A stretch of 33,482 nucleotides of DNA from positions 1 to 33,482 of the forward strand of contig SYJV01000552.1 in the NCBI GenBank assembly GCA_005798335.1, written 5' to 3'. The DNA comes from Planctomycetaceae bacterium (lineage in GTDB: Bacteria > Planctomycetota > Planctomycetia > Pirellulales > Pirellulaceae). Numbering within the stretch: the stretch's first letter is position 1; the number at the start of each line of letters is the position of its first letter. The position numbers were made by a program, and so were the translations under genes. The notes under the pieces are model-generated. The model saw only the letters and a program-made list of their open reading frames with translations, made no database searches and was not told where the DNA came from. Below, one piece after another: positions 25,686 to 33,482 of the stretch.

Positions 25686-27425
25686 ATGGAGAATAGCGAA
25701 ATCGCGGATGTTTTCGACCAGATGGCAGAATTGCTTGAGTTGAGCGGAGAGAACATGTTTCGCATCCGCGCGTATCGCAACGGTGCCAAAGCCATTCGCG
25801 AGTTGCCGGAAAACGTAGCAGATATTCTCACGGACTCCGCTAGAGACCTCAAGGACGTGCCTGGCATCGGTCAAACGCTCGCAGACAAAAGCAGAACTTT
25901 GGTAACCACTGGCAGCCTACCGCAGTTGGACGAATTGCGCAAGAAGATCCCGCCTGGGTTGATCAAGATCATGCATATACCCGGACTGGGCGCCAAGAAG
26001 GCAATCGCCTTGCATCGTGAACTGGGCGTCGAGAATTTGGAACAATTGCGCACCGCATGCGAACAACATCAAGTTCGACAGATTAAGGGCTTTGGCGAGA
26101 AAACGGAGCAGTCGATTCTCGAGGGCTTAACGATTGCCCAGTCGGCTGCCCAACGCATGCGAATTGATCAGGCGCAAACACTGGCATCGCGCATTCGCGC
26201 GCACATGACGCAATGCGCTTCGATCAAGCGCTTAGAATTCGCTGGCAGCTTGCGGCGAGGAAAAGAGACCGTCGGCGATCTCGATATGCTCGTCATCAGC
26301 GACGATCCCGCGGCGGTAATGGACCATTTCGGCCAACTACGCGGCATTGCCAGTGTGATTGGGCGCGGCGATACCAAGATGTCGCTGCGCGTGGACGATC
26401 AATTCCAAGTCGATATGCGTGTAGTTCCTCAAGCCAGTTTCGGTGCTGCGTTGCAGTACTTCACCGGCTCGAAGGAACACAATGTGGCCATTCGACAACG
26501 AGCTAAAAAAATGGGCATGACCGTCAATGAATACGGCGTTGCCAAACTGAGTGCGCCCGGCGAACTCTTTGCGGGCGCGTCGGAAGAGGAACTCTATTCG
26601 ACTCTAGGTTTGCAGTGGATACCACCTGAGCTTCGCGAGGGCCGCCACGAAATCCAGTGGGCTGGATCTGACCACGGATTTCCAAATCTCGTACAGTTGC
26701 GAGACATGCAGGGCGATTTGCATATGCACACGGTTGCTTCCGATGGCACTGAATCGATCGAAGCGATGGCCGCCGCCGCGGCAAAGCGAGGATTAAAGTA
26801 CATCGCCATCACAGATCATTCCAAACGCGTCAGTATGGCTCGAGGACTGGGCCCTGAGCGATTGTTAGCTCAATGGGCCGAGATCGACCAACTCAATCGC
26901 AACCCAGCGAACGGTCCAGCGGTCCGCATACTCAAAGGGATCGAATGTGATATTCTCGAATCCGGACCATTGGACTTGCCGGATGAAGTTTTGGAACAGG
27001 CTGATTGGGTCGTCGCCAGTGTCCATTATGGCCAAAAGCAGTCGCGCCAGGAAATCACCGCCCGCATTGTCGGTGCGCTGTGCAATCCTCATGTCGACTG
27101 CATCGCGCATCCAACCGGCCGGTTGATCGGTAGGCGGCAACCCTACGAAGTGGACATGTCCGCAGTGATTCAAACTGCCGCTAACGAACGAAAGTGTTTG
27201 GAACTGAACGCGCATCCCACGCGGCTTGATTTATCCGAGTCGTTTTTAATGAGCGCAATTGCGGCGGGGGTTCCGATATCCATCAATACCGATGCGCACA
27301 CAATCGACGGGATGGATGTGATGTCCTTTGGCGTCATTCAAGCCCGGCGCGCGGGGGTTCTGGCAGATCAAGTCATCAATACTTGGCCAATTACTAGGCT
27401 CCTAAGCTGGCTGGAGCGAAATTAA
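25686..27425 (+). CDS. polX: DNA polymerase X family with PHP exonuclease domain
   Basis: The 579-residue protein has the bacterial PolX architecture. Helix-hairpin-helix segments come first (VPGIGQTLA at about 58, IPGLGAKKA at about 98, IKGFGEKTE at about 133). The family X nucleotidyltransferase core follows, with catalytic Asp198 and Asp200 (GDLDMLV) and Asp243 (QVDMRVV). The C-terminal PHP domain starts at about 340. All expected PHP metal ligands are visible: His346/His348, Asp353, His378, Glu420, His447, His475, Asp536 and His538. It should therefore have gap-filling polymerase activity and Mn-dependent 3'-5' exonuclease or end-processing activity in base-excision-type DNA repair. Length fits the family. 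AAGG lies about nine bases before the ATG. It stands alone between a hairpin repeat and an ATPase gene. Confidence 0.95.
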   Translation: MENSEIADVFDQMAELLELSGENMFRIRAYRNGAKAIRELPENVADILTDSARDLKDVPGIGQTLADKSRTLVTTGSLPQLDELRKKIPPGLIKIMHIPGLGAKKAIALHRELGVENLEQLRTACEQHQVRQIKGFGEKTEQSILEGLTIAQSAAQRMRIDQAQTLASRIRAHMTQCASIKRLEFAGSLRRGKETVGDLDMLVISDDPAAVMDHFGQLRGIASVIGRGDTKMSLRVDDQFQVDMRVVPQASFGAALQYFTGSKEHNVAIRQRAKKMGMTVNEYGVAKLSAPGELFAGASEEELYSTLGLQWIPPELREGRHEIQWAGSDHGFPNLVQLRDMQGDLHMHTVASDGTESIEAMAAAAAKRGLKYIAITDHSKRVSMARGLGPERLLAQWAEIDQLNRNPANGPAVRILKGIECDILESGPLDLPDEVLEQADWVVASVHYGQKQSRQEITARIVGALCNPHVDCIAHPTGRLIGRRQPYEVDMSAVIQTAANERKCLELNAHPTRLDLSESFLMSAIAAGVPISINTDAHTIDGMDVMSFGVIQARRAGVLADQVINTWPITRLLSWLERN

Positions 27426-27625
27426 GAAGCTCTGCAACGATCGCCAACTATAGCGATTGATCGGATTGTAGTGATTGCTGCACTCGCGTAATCGCACAGC
27501 CGTTTACTTAACAGGTTGCGGCGTAGCCGAGCGTGACCTACTTTTCGATACAAGCCAAAATGGCAACGCCGATTCCGTGCCTCGGCAGTTCAACCAATCC
27601 AGATTTCGTGCTAGTAGAGATACCT

Positions 27626-29173
27626 ATGCCTAGTTCCGGACCTGCTTCGATGACGGGATTGACCAGTGCACTAGCGGGAGGCAATTCATCGGGTGATTCC
27701 GCCAAATTGGATGAATTGCTACAGCGCATCAATCAGCTTGCAGGCAATTCTCCTGGTGCCTCCGCAGGCGCGGAAGTTGTGGCTGCCCCACCGGCTAAGC
27801 CGGCCGCTTCCGCCTCGTTGCCCGAGCCAAATGCAGCCGCGACGTCGGCAAGCCAAGCAGTGAACAACAAAGTACCTCAGAGTTTTGCAAAGATCACCGG
27901 CGACTCCGAGGAGCCTTTCATTCCCAATGTACCCGGGTCGCTCCGTGAAGCAGGCATCGGGGAGGGATTGGTCGAAGAGTTGATCATGCGGTACTTGTTG
28001 AGCAAAGGCGAAGCTCCTGGGCGCATGATTGCTGACCAAATCAAACTGCCGTTCCGATTGCTCGAACCGATTCTCAATCGACTTAAATACGAACAAATGA
28101 CCGCGTACCGCGGCGCGAATTCGCTGCACGATTACACACATATATTGACTGACCAAGGCATGGATCGCGCCCGTCGATACCTCCTGCGCACGACTTATTT
28201 TGGTGCCGCGCCTGTACCGCTCGAACAATATTGCCAAGCCGTTAAAATGCAATCGGTTGAAGGTCAGAGTCCTGGCCCTCAAGACCTCGCCCGCGCCTTC
28301 AAGGATTTATTGATCGATCGCAAGATGTTCGGTCGGTTGGGGCCGGCGATCAACAGCGGCAAAGGCATGTTTCTGTACGGTTATCCAGGAAACGGCAAGA
28401 CCAGTATCGCCGAACGCGTCACTCAAGCGTTTGGCAAGTACATCTGGATACCTCGCAGTATCATAATCGAAGGTGAGATCATGCGTCTGTTTGATCCGCT
28501 GATGCACCAGGAAGAAGACAGTACGCCCGCCAACGTTTCGCCTTTCGAAGAAAGCAAGTTTGACAAGCGTTGGGTGCGAGTTCGCCGTCCCACGATCGTT
28601 GCCGGCGGTGAATTGACGATGGATATGCTCGAAGTGCGCAAAGACCACACGACGAACATCAGCGAAGCCCCTTTGCAATTGAAGAGCAATTGCGGTGTGC
28701 TGCTCATCGACGACTTTGGCCGCCAAAAAATGCGCGTCGACGAGTTGCTGAACCGTTGGATCGTGCCCTTGGAAAAACGCTACGACTACCTCAATCTTTG
28801 TAGCGGCAAGAAGACTCAAGTCCCGTTCGATCAACTGGTAATCTTTTCCACCAATCTGCAACCCAAGGATCTCGTTGACGACGCGTTCCTAAGGCGTATT
28901 CCCTACAAGATCGAAGTGCCCAACCCCAGCGAAGAAGCGTTTCGAAAGCTGTTCGAAATCATGTGTCCAAAAATCGGCTTGCCGTATCAACCCGAGTCCA
29001 TTAACTACTTGGTCGAAAAGCACTATCGTGCGAATGGGCGTCCATTCCGCAATTGCCATCCGCGCGATCTGCTATTGCAAGTTCGCAATTATTGCTTGTA
29101 CCACAAATATCCTCTGGAATTACGCATCGATTATCTCGACTTCGCCTGCGAGAATTATTTCTCGATCATGTAA
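27626..29173 (+). CDS. AAA+ type ATPase, function unknown
   Basis: The 515-residue protein begins with an Ala/Pro/Ser-rich, probably disordered stretch (about 1-85). A helical region follows that may be winged-helix-like (LVEELIMRYLLSKGEAPGRM, DQIKLPFRLLEPILNRLKYE). The ATPase core has Walker A GYPGNGKT (252-259), Walker B LLIDDFG (359-365), sensor-type FSTNLQP and a likely arginine finger in DAFLRRIPYKIEVP. A C-terminal helical lid follows. I recognise the fold but no specific family name; no signal peptide or TM segment is seen. The frame is open from a GTG at 27533; I prefer ATG 27626 with a weak AGAGA upstream, but this is uncertain. It follows polX by 200 bases; no partner gene is evident. 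Confidence 0.82.
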   Translation: MPSSGPASMTGLTSALAGGNSSGDSAKLDELLQRINQLAGNSPGASAGAEVVAAPPAKPAASASLPEPNAAATSASQAVNNKVPQSFAKITGDSEEPFIPNVPGSLREAGIGEGLVEELIMRYLLSKGEAPGRMIADQIKLPFRLLEPILNRLKYEQMTAYRGANSLHDYTHILTDQGMDRARRYLLRTTYFGAAPVPLEQYCQAVKMQSVEGQSPGPQDLARAFKDLLIDRKMFGRLGPAINSGKGMFLYGYPGNGKTSIAERVTQAFGKYIWIPRSIIIEGEIMRLFDPLMHQEEDSTPANVSPFEESKFDKRWVRVRRPTIVAGGELTMDMLEVRKDHTTNISEAPLQLKSNCGVLLIDDFGRQKMRVDELLNRWIVPLEKRYDYLNLCSGKKTQVPFDQLVIFSTNLQPKDLVDDAFLRRIPYKIEVPNPSEEAFRKLFEIMCPKIGLPYQPESINYLVEKHYRANGRPFRNCHPRDLLLQVRNYCLYHKYPLELRIDYLDFACENYFSIM

Positions 29174-29216
29174 TTCCGCAATTGGGACTGGCGCCGTTAT
29201 TCTTCAAGTATGTGTT

Positions 29217-29357
29217 GCTTAGGCGCAATACCGTTCAACGAACGTGGGATAAGCTTACAGCTTGTCAATATCTTGTGCAAGCAATGGCGAAACTCCGCTA
29301 CAGGTTGACAAGCTGGAAGCTTATCCCACGTTCGTTGAACGGTATTGTGCTTAGGCG
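29217..29357. mobile_element. MITE-like hairpin with 9-base flanking direct repeat
   Basis: Arms 29226-29268 and 29305-29347 are complementary at 42 of 43 positions, with a 36-base loop. Immediately outside lie two exact copies of GCTTAGGCG, at 29217-29225 and 29349-29357 (one extra T between the right arm and its copy). A long terminal inverted repeat bordered by a 9-base direct repeat is what a small non-autonomous transposon leaves after insertion. No coding capacity is present. It lies 43 bases after the ATPase stop. Confidence 0.65.
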
Positions 29358-29433
29358 AGTGGCAATACGAAATCTAAGGGCGAGTTGTTCCGACGGAGTT
29401 CGACGCGAGCGAGACTCCAACCGAGCGCGAGTC

Positions 29434-29452
29434 CCACCGACTGGTTCGGTGG
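29434..29452. repeat. Short stem-loop before GTTAGG
   Basis: CCACCGA (29434-29440) pairs perfectly with TCGGTGG (29446-29452) across a 5-base loop and is followed by ATTGTTAGG. The upstream text (29376-29433) is rich in GCGAG words. It looks like part of a recurring intergenic element. There is no T-run, so it is not a classical terminator. Confidence 0.45.
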
Positions 29453-29647
29453 ATTGTTAGGCTTCAAGCAACTCAGCATCGCACTTATCTCGCGCCTGCA
29501 ACTCCGGCGCAAATTCTACGGATGTTCCGTATCGCCGATGGCAAGCTGGGGGCAAACTCGCTGCCCCAAACCACGCTCGGGGTGTCGCGATTCGCTGTGT
29601 GGTATCTGCCAATTCAATGAACTGGACAGCGATACATATTTGCAGTC

Positions 29648-29714
29648 TATAAGCCCGAAGCGAATGCGATCCCATGGCATACATAGTTTTTTCGCTTGCG
29701 CGTTGCGTTACAAT
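29648..29714. repeat. REP-like element, copy 4 (degenerate)
   Basis: The left side TATAAGCCCGAAGCGAATGCGA and the right side TTCGCTTGCGCGTTGCGTTACA keep the word order of the REP family (AAGCCCGAAGCG ... CGCTTGCGCGT), but their pairing is broken by several mismatches. It lies upstream of the oxidoreductase gene. Confidence 0.5.
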
Positions 29715-29771
29715 AAACTGAAATATTCTGCCAAGGTGACGCTGAGCAAATTGTTGGAAGGGCGATAATCG

Positions 29772-31232
29772 ATGAACAAAATTTCTCGTCGTGCGTTATT
29801 GAAGAGTGCCGCAGCGAGCAGCGTGTTTCCACTATTCACGATTGGCGGAACCAAGTCCTCCGGTCAAATCCTGGGAGCGAACGACGTGATCCGCGTCGGC
29901 GTTGCAGGGATTCATGGGCAGGGGCGAGCTCATATCGAACAGTACATCGGTCTACCCGGTTGCCAAGTCACGCATTTGATCGATCCCGATGCACGGCTCT
30001 TCGAATCGCGCAGCAAGATGGTGCAGGACAAATGGGGGCATCGGCCAAAGTGCTTTCAAGATTTGCGCGAAGCGCTTAACGACAAGGAGTTCGACGCGAT
30101 TTCAATCGCAACCCCAAATCACTGGCACTCCTTGGCAACCATTTGGGCATGCCAGGCGGGTAAGGATGTCTACGTCGAAAAGCCTTTGAGTCATAACATC
30201 ACCGAAGGCAGACGATGTGTCGAGGCGGCGAGAAGATACCATCGAATCGTCCAGCACGGAACTCAACAGCGCAGCAACTCTTGGCAGGCCAGCGAGATTG
30301 CAACGGTACAGTCCGGGAAGTATGGCAAGTTATTGGTCTCTAAGGGATATTGCTGCAAACCACGTTGGAGTATTGGTCACAAACCCATTGCACCAGCTCC
30401 CAGTGAAGTCGATTTCAATTTGTGGCTCGGACCGGCACCCCAACAACCCCATCACGGAAATCTAGTCCACTACAATTGGCACTGGTTTTGGGATTTCGGC
30501 AATGGTGATATCGGCAATCAGGGAATTCATGAACTTGATGTAGCTCGCTGGGCAATCCCTGGCGCAACAATACCTTCGCGAGTTTGGAGTCTAGGAGGTC
30601 GATTCGCCGAAGCAGATCAAGGGCAAACTCCCAACATGCAGATGGCCGTGTATGAATACGGCGACGTTACTCTACTGTTCGAAGTACGTGGATTGGTCCG
30701 AGGTGCCGAGGAAAAACCCGAAAGCCTGCTGTCTCGGTTCAAAGTACTGAATGAGTTCTATACAACAGAAGGAATGATTACGAATAACACGTTTTTTCCC
30801 AAGAACGGCGGCCAGCCGCAGAAGCTGGACAAGCTTGATGTCAAAGTCACCAATGGTGGAGCGTGGGGGAGTTTCCTGAAAGCTGTGCGCAGCCGCAATG
30901 TGTCCGATTGCAACGCGGATGTCGAAATCGGACACTACTCTTGCGTGTTAATTCATGCGGCAAATGCATCGTACCGCTTGGGGAATGATGTGCCCTTCGA
31001 TCCCAAATCGCAAAAGCTGGGAGACAACCGCGAAGTAGTCGAATCGTTCAATAACCTGCAAGCAAACTTGAAAGAAGCAGGTGTACAACTGAACGCTGCA
31101 ACCTATCGAATGGGTCGGACGTTGACGATGAATGCTCAGAAGGAACAATACATCGGTGACGGAGCCAAGGAAGCGAATGCTTTCCTGTCGCGTGACTACC
31201 GCGCTCCGTTTGTCGTACCTCACAGCGTGTGA
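29772..31232 (+). CDS. Tat-exported Gfo/Idh/MocA family oxidoreductase
   Basis: The 486-residue protein starts with a twin-arginine signal (SRRALLKSAAASSVFPLFT), so it is probably exported folded with its NAD(P) cofactor. The Rossmann domain follows (VIRVGVAGIHGQGRAHI, about 39-55), with the family blocks AISIATPNHWHSLAT and VYVEKPLSHN (the EKP motif at about residues 137-139). The C-terminal alpha/beta domain includes HYNWHWFWDFGNGDIGNQGI and HELDVARWAIP. Such enzymes typically oxidise or reduce sugars or their derivatives; the substrate cannot be told here. GGAAGGG lies about nine bases before the ATG. The beta-helix gene starts 49 bases downstream on the same strand, which suggests joint work on a polysaccharide, though this is inference. 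Confidence 0.93.
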   Translation: MNKISRRALLKSAAASSVFPLFTIGGTKSSGQILGANDVIRVGVAGIHGQGRAHIEQYIGLPGCQVTHLIDPDARLFESRSKMVQDKWGHRPKCFQDLREALNDKEFDAISIATPNHWHSLATIWACQAGKDVYVEKPLSHNITEGRRCVEAARRYHRIVQHGTQQRSNSWQASEIATVQSGKYGKLLVSKGYCCKPRWSIGHKPIAPAPSEVDFNLWLGPAPQQPHHGNLVHYNWHWFWDFGNGDIGNQGIHELDVARWAIPGATIPSRVWSLGGRFAEADQGQTPNMQMAVYEYGDVTLLFEVRGLVRGAEEKPESLLSRFKVLNEFYTTEGMITNNTFFPKNGGQPQKLDKLDVKVTNGGAWGSFLKAVRSRNVSDCNADVEIGHYSCVLIHAANASYRLGNDVPFDPKSQKLGDNREVVESFNNLQANLKEAGVQLNAATYRMGRTLTMNAQKEQYIGDGAKEANAFLSRDYRAPFVVPHSV

Positions 31233-31281
31233 GTCGTGCAATCAAATTCCTAGGTTGAACTTAACGTTGGAGAGGCTTCCC

Positions 31282-32625
31282 ATGCTCAGAATTATTGTTC
31301 CAAATCTGTGGAACTTTTCCGGCAAAGTCCTGGGTGCGTTGCTCGTTATCGCAAGCCATGTCCCGTGTGTCGCCGATGACTTGCCTGAAAATGCCCAGCC
31401 AAGGACGATCCATGGCGATTCCGTTGAACCGGAATGGGAAGAGCCTGTAACGATCACGGTCGGTCAAAACGACGGTGACTTGCGCGGCGATACGGGCAAA
31501 GCGATCCAAGCGGCCGTCGACTACGTAGCTCGGCAAGGTGGCGGCACGGTGAAGATTCTTCCCGGAACCTATCGCTTGCGCAATTCGATATTCTTGCAGT
31601 CACACGTCAGGTTGGTGGGCAGCGGCGAACAGACAATATTGTTCAAAGAGCCTTCAACAACCACCGATCTAACGGTCGACGGCGATCATTGGGATCAGGA
31701 AGTTACGCTTGCCGATGCGAAAGGATTTCGTGTCGGCGACGGAGTACGCTTGGTCGCACAGGACCCACATGGCAAAGGAACGAACATCATTCAGCGAACG
31801 TTGATCGCACGCAAAGGCAACCGGTACAAACTCAACGAGCGCTTATCGGAGCGCTACCATCTCTCCGGTAAGCCGAAGATTGCCACAAATTTTGCTTTGA
31901 TACAGGGAACGAATATTTCGCATGCCGCCATCGAGGATTTGATGGTTGACGGTAACAAGTCGCAAAACACCATGCTCGACAAAGGAGCATTTGATGACGG
32001 AGCGATTCGTTTTGATCAATGCAAGCGTATGATGGTTCGCGGAGTTACGGTCCGCAACTTTTATTGTGACGGAATTGTTTGGGGTATTTCGCACGATGTG
32101 CTCGTCGAGAATTGCAAACTACTCGACGGTGTTCGACTGGCAATTCACTCAGGGTCCGGGTCGCAACGGTCGATCGTTCGTGGAAATACGGTTACCAAAT
32201 GTGCGGAAGGAGTCTATTTTTGCTGGGGTGCCCAACATGGCCTGTATGAAAAGAACGTTATCGCGCAGTGCGGTTACGGCATGACGCTTGGCCACAGCGA
32301 TTCCAACAACCTAATCCGCAACAACGAAATCCGCGACAGCCGCCAAGCCGGAATCTACTTTCGCGGTCATGGCGGTGCTTTTGGGCCACATCGCAATCGC
32401 TTTGAAAACAACCGCATCATCAACAGCGGAGGCGAAAGCGGGGTCGCGATCGATGTCCAAGGGGAAGTGGAAGGAGTCGAAATCGTCAACAATGTGATCG
32501 AGGAATCCCGCGGCCCGGCGAACCGGAGCGGCATTCGCATCGCCGCAGAAGCGAAAAACATCCGCTATGAGGGCAACCAAGTGCACGGAGTCTCCGTATT
32601 AATCGCGGATCAACGCCCCAAATAG
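31282..32625 (+). CDS. Secreted right-handed parallel beta-helix protein
   Basis: The 447-residue protein has a likely signal peptide (about 1-31, hydrophobic VLGALLVIASHVPCVADD). A pectate-lyase-3-like opening follows (DTGKAIQAAVDYVARQGGGT, ILPGTYRLRNSIFLQSHVRL), then successive beta-helix coils from about 205 to the end (for example IEDLMVDGNKSQN, VLVENCKLLDG, SIVRGNTVTKC, NLIRNNEIRDSRQAGIYF, NRFENNRIINSGG). Proteins of this fold are often polysaccharide lyases or hydrolases, or mannuronan-epimerase-like, but I see no catalytic site that fixes the activity. The ATG at 31282 has GGAGAGG upstream at the right spacing; the longer frame from 31132 overlaps the oxidoreductase gene. Probably co-transcribed with the oxidoreductase. 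Confidence 0.9.
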   Translation: MLRIIVPNLWNFSGKVLGALLVIASHVPCVADDLPENAQPRTIHGDSVEPEWEEPVTITVGQNDGDLRGDTGKAIQAAVDYVARQGGGTVKILPGTYRLRNSIFLQSHVRLVGSGEQTILFKEPSTTTDLTVDGDHWDQEVTLADAKGFRVGDGVRLVAQDPHGKGTNIIQRTLIARKGNRYKLNERLSERYHLSGKPKIATNFALIQGTNISHAAIEDLMVDGNKSQNTMLDKGAFDDGAIRFDQCKRMMVRGVTVRNFYCDGIVWGISHDVLVENCKLLDGVRLAIHSGSGSQRSIVRGNTVTKCAEGVYFCWGAQHGLYEKNVIAQCGYGMTLGHSDSNNLIRNNEIRDSRQAGIYFRGHGGAFGPHRNRFENNRIINSGGESGVAIDVQGEVEGVEIVNNVIEESRGPANRSGIRIAAEAKNIRYEGNQVHGVSVLIADQRPK

Positions 32626-32924
32626 TGAACAATGGTGAGCTCCAACTGCGGCTGCTGAATCGCTCGCTTTTTCGTGCCGATTGCACAAAGAGAAGATAGG
32701 TTTATTTTCCAGAATCAACGGCCACCTCTATCGCTGGCGCCATTTTCCCATGAGATGCAAATCTCACGATTTGCCAACAAAATGGTGAGAATTTTTTGCA
32801 GGTTTCGCTCACGCTTCTTGCATATCTAATTGGGCAGTTCTGAGAAAAGAATTGCTAGGAACTGCCGTGTAGGCTTTTCTCCTTCTCAAGACATTTTCCT
32901 GGCAATGGTAATCGGGCGGCAGTC
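32626..32924. other. Intergenic region before the surface-protein gene
   Basis: No gene is seen. The stretch holds a nested stem structure (32740-32797) and AT-rich sequence with poly-T runs, which fits an end of the preceding transcript and the promoter of the next gene. The base composition is visibly more AT-rich than the flanking genes. Confidence 0.45.
32740..32797 (+). terminator. Possible terminator after the beta-helix gene
   Basis: The inner stem TGAGAT-GCAA-ATCTCA (32751-32766) is perfect. The outer words CCATTTT (32740-32746) and AAAATGG (32779-32785) can also pair, and a run of six T follows at 32792-32797. The stem is AT-rich and about 110 bases downstream of the stop, so the call is weak. 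Confidence 0.35.
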
Positions 32925-33482
32925 ATGACTCGACGTTACAAGAAAAATCGAAAAGCGGAAAAACGTTGTTCTTGTTCATACCGACCCAATTTGGAGGCAC
33001 TCGAAACGCGAATAGCGCTGAATGGTACTGATATTAATCCAGACGAAATTGGCGATGTGATGCTAAGTGACGTTTCGATCGAAACGTCACAACCCAATCT
33101 GCGCCTTTCGATTCCATCTGAACAATCGGCTGTACTTTCTTGGGGCTTGACTGGCAAACCAATTGAGCAAAGCTCAGCGATCCCCGCGACGGTGACGGCG
33201 GCCAGTACGTCATTGTCGGCGCTAACCGTTTCGCCCTTCGAGTTCGTCGGCAACGCCTTGTCAGTCAGTACGACACTGACGCGGACCAGTGCACCAACAG
33301 GTGCACTTGCTGGACAAACTGTGACTTTCACACTGACCGGGCCAGTCACGACCACGCTCGGCGCGACCACAGATGCCAACGGTCTTGCGTCAGTCGTATT
33401 TCCGCTTACGGATCGCGGTACTTACAGCGTGAACGCGAACTTTAATAGCGGCACTCCCTTGCTTACCTCAGCCATATCGAAC
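32925..33482 (+). CDS. Start of a large secreted/surface protein with Ig-like repeat (partial)
   Basis: From ATG 32925 a frame of 186 codons stays open to the window edge. The N-terminus is very basic (MTRRYKKNRKAEKR), followed by RPNLEALETRIALNG. This is the planctomycete N-terminal LExLExRxxL-type box found at the start of many giant exported proteins in this phylum. Residues from about 95 on (LTVSPFEFVGNALSVSTTL, GQTVTFTLTGPVTTTLGATT, TDANGLASVVFPLTDRGTYS) form a bacterial Ig-like/invasin-type beta repeat with the usual GQTVTFTLTG and TDANGLAS blocks. The protein probably continues for many more repeats and acts at the cell surface. No classical signal peptide is visible; the box itself is thought to serve as a sorting signal, but this is not proven. 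Full length and C-terminus are unknown. Confidence 0.85.
   Translation, partial: MTRRYKKNRKAEKRCSCSYRPNLEALETRIALNGTDINPDEIGDVMLSDVSIETSQPNLRLSIPSEQSAVLSWGLTGKPIEQSSAIPATVTAASTSLSALTVSPFEFVGNALSVSTTLTRTSAPTGALAGQTVTFTLTGPVTTTLGATTDANGLASVVFPLTDRGTYSVNANFNSGTPLLTSAISN

Larger units (their letters stand above)
29174..29771. other. Repeat-filled intergenic region, no gene
   Basis: About 600 bases between the ATPase stop and the oxidoreductase start hold a long hairpin with flanking direct repeat (29217-29357), a short stem at 29434-29452 followed by GTTAGG, and a degenerate REP copy at 29648-29714. Plus-strand frames through this stretch are by-products of the repeats. GGAAGGG at about 29756-29762 is the ribosome binding site of the next gene. 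Confidence 0.6.

Noticed and set aside
28307-28861. 184-residue minus-strand frame within the ATPase gene
   Set aside because: Antisense shadow; the plus-strand frame has intact Walker A and B motifs.
29376-29461. Integron attC-like site (GTTAGG after a stem)
   Set aside because: GTTAGGC is present at the right end, but I find no matching RYYYAAC inverse core at the proper distance, no integrase and no cassette array.
1-33482. tRNA, rRNA or CRISPR features
   Set aside because: No T-arm-like GGTTCRA with a matching acceptor stem, no rRNA text and no regularly spaced short repeats were seen; this was read by eye and not scanned by program.

Overview
The window looks like a chromosomal segment of a planctomycete, probably from the Pirellulaceae. 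The evidence is a partial gene at the right edge with a Lys/Arg-rich leader and an LExLExR-type box, the mix of Tat-exported Gfo/Idh/MocA oxidoreductase and secreted beta-helix protein, frequent GTG starts, moderate GC, and many intergenic hairpin repeats of kinds I associate with this group. I see no rRNA, tRNA, CRISPR array or complete insertion sequence.

Layout. (1) 1-8405, minus strand: a heavy-metal RND efflux locus, with a secreted His-rich protein (6264-5719), a membrane-fusion adaptor (5515-3989) whose C-terminus appears frameshifted, and a CusA/CzcA-family pump (3857-696). Upstream lies an S41 C-terminal processing protease (8405-6651). (2) 8927-11732: bioD on the minus strand, divergent from a plus-strand aguB-aguA pair that converts agmatine to putrescine. 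(3) 11733-12421: a repeat-filled gap between convergent genes. (4) 12422-21755, minus strand: a tight five-gene locus built from circularly permuted ATP-grasp, alpha-E and transglutaminase-fold modules. Each module occurs twice, two junctions are 4-base ATGA overlaps, and one copy is an ATP-grasp/alpha-E fusion with altered motifs. (5) 22458-25462, plus strand: an HlyD/MacA-type adaptor and a MacB/FtsX-type permease with no ATPase gene beside them. (6) 25686-29173: PolX (polymerase plus PHP domains) and an AAA+ type ATPase. (7) 29772-32625: a Tat-exported oxidoreductase and a beta-helix protein, probably co-transcribed. (8) 32925 to the right edge: the start of a large surface or secreted protein with an Ig-like repeat.

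The best candidate for a poorly described system is the duplicated ATP-grasp/alpha-E/transglutaminase operon. Its parts suggest ATP-dependent amide (peptide-like) bond formation coupled to cysteine peptidase or transglutaminase-type processing, but the substrate is unknown. The most unusual non-coding signal is a 43-base-arm hairpin at 29226-29347, with 42 of 43 positions matching, bounded by an exact 9-base direct repeat. It looks like a small non-autonomous mobile element with its target-site duplication. At least three other hairpin or repeat families recur between genes.
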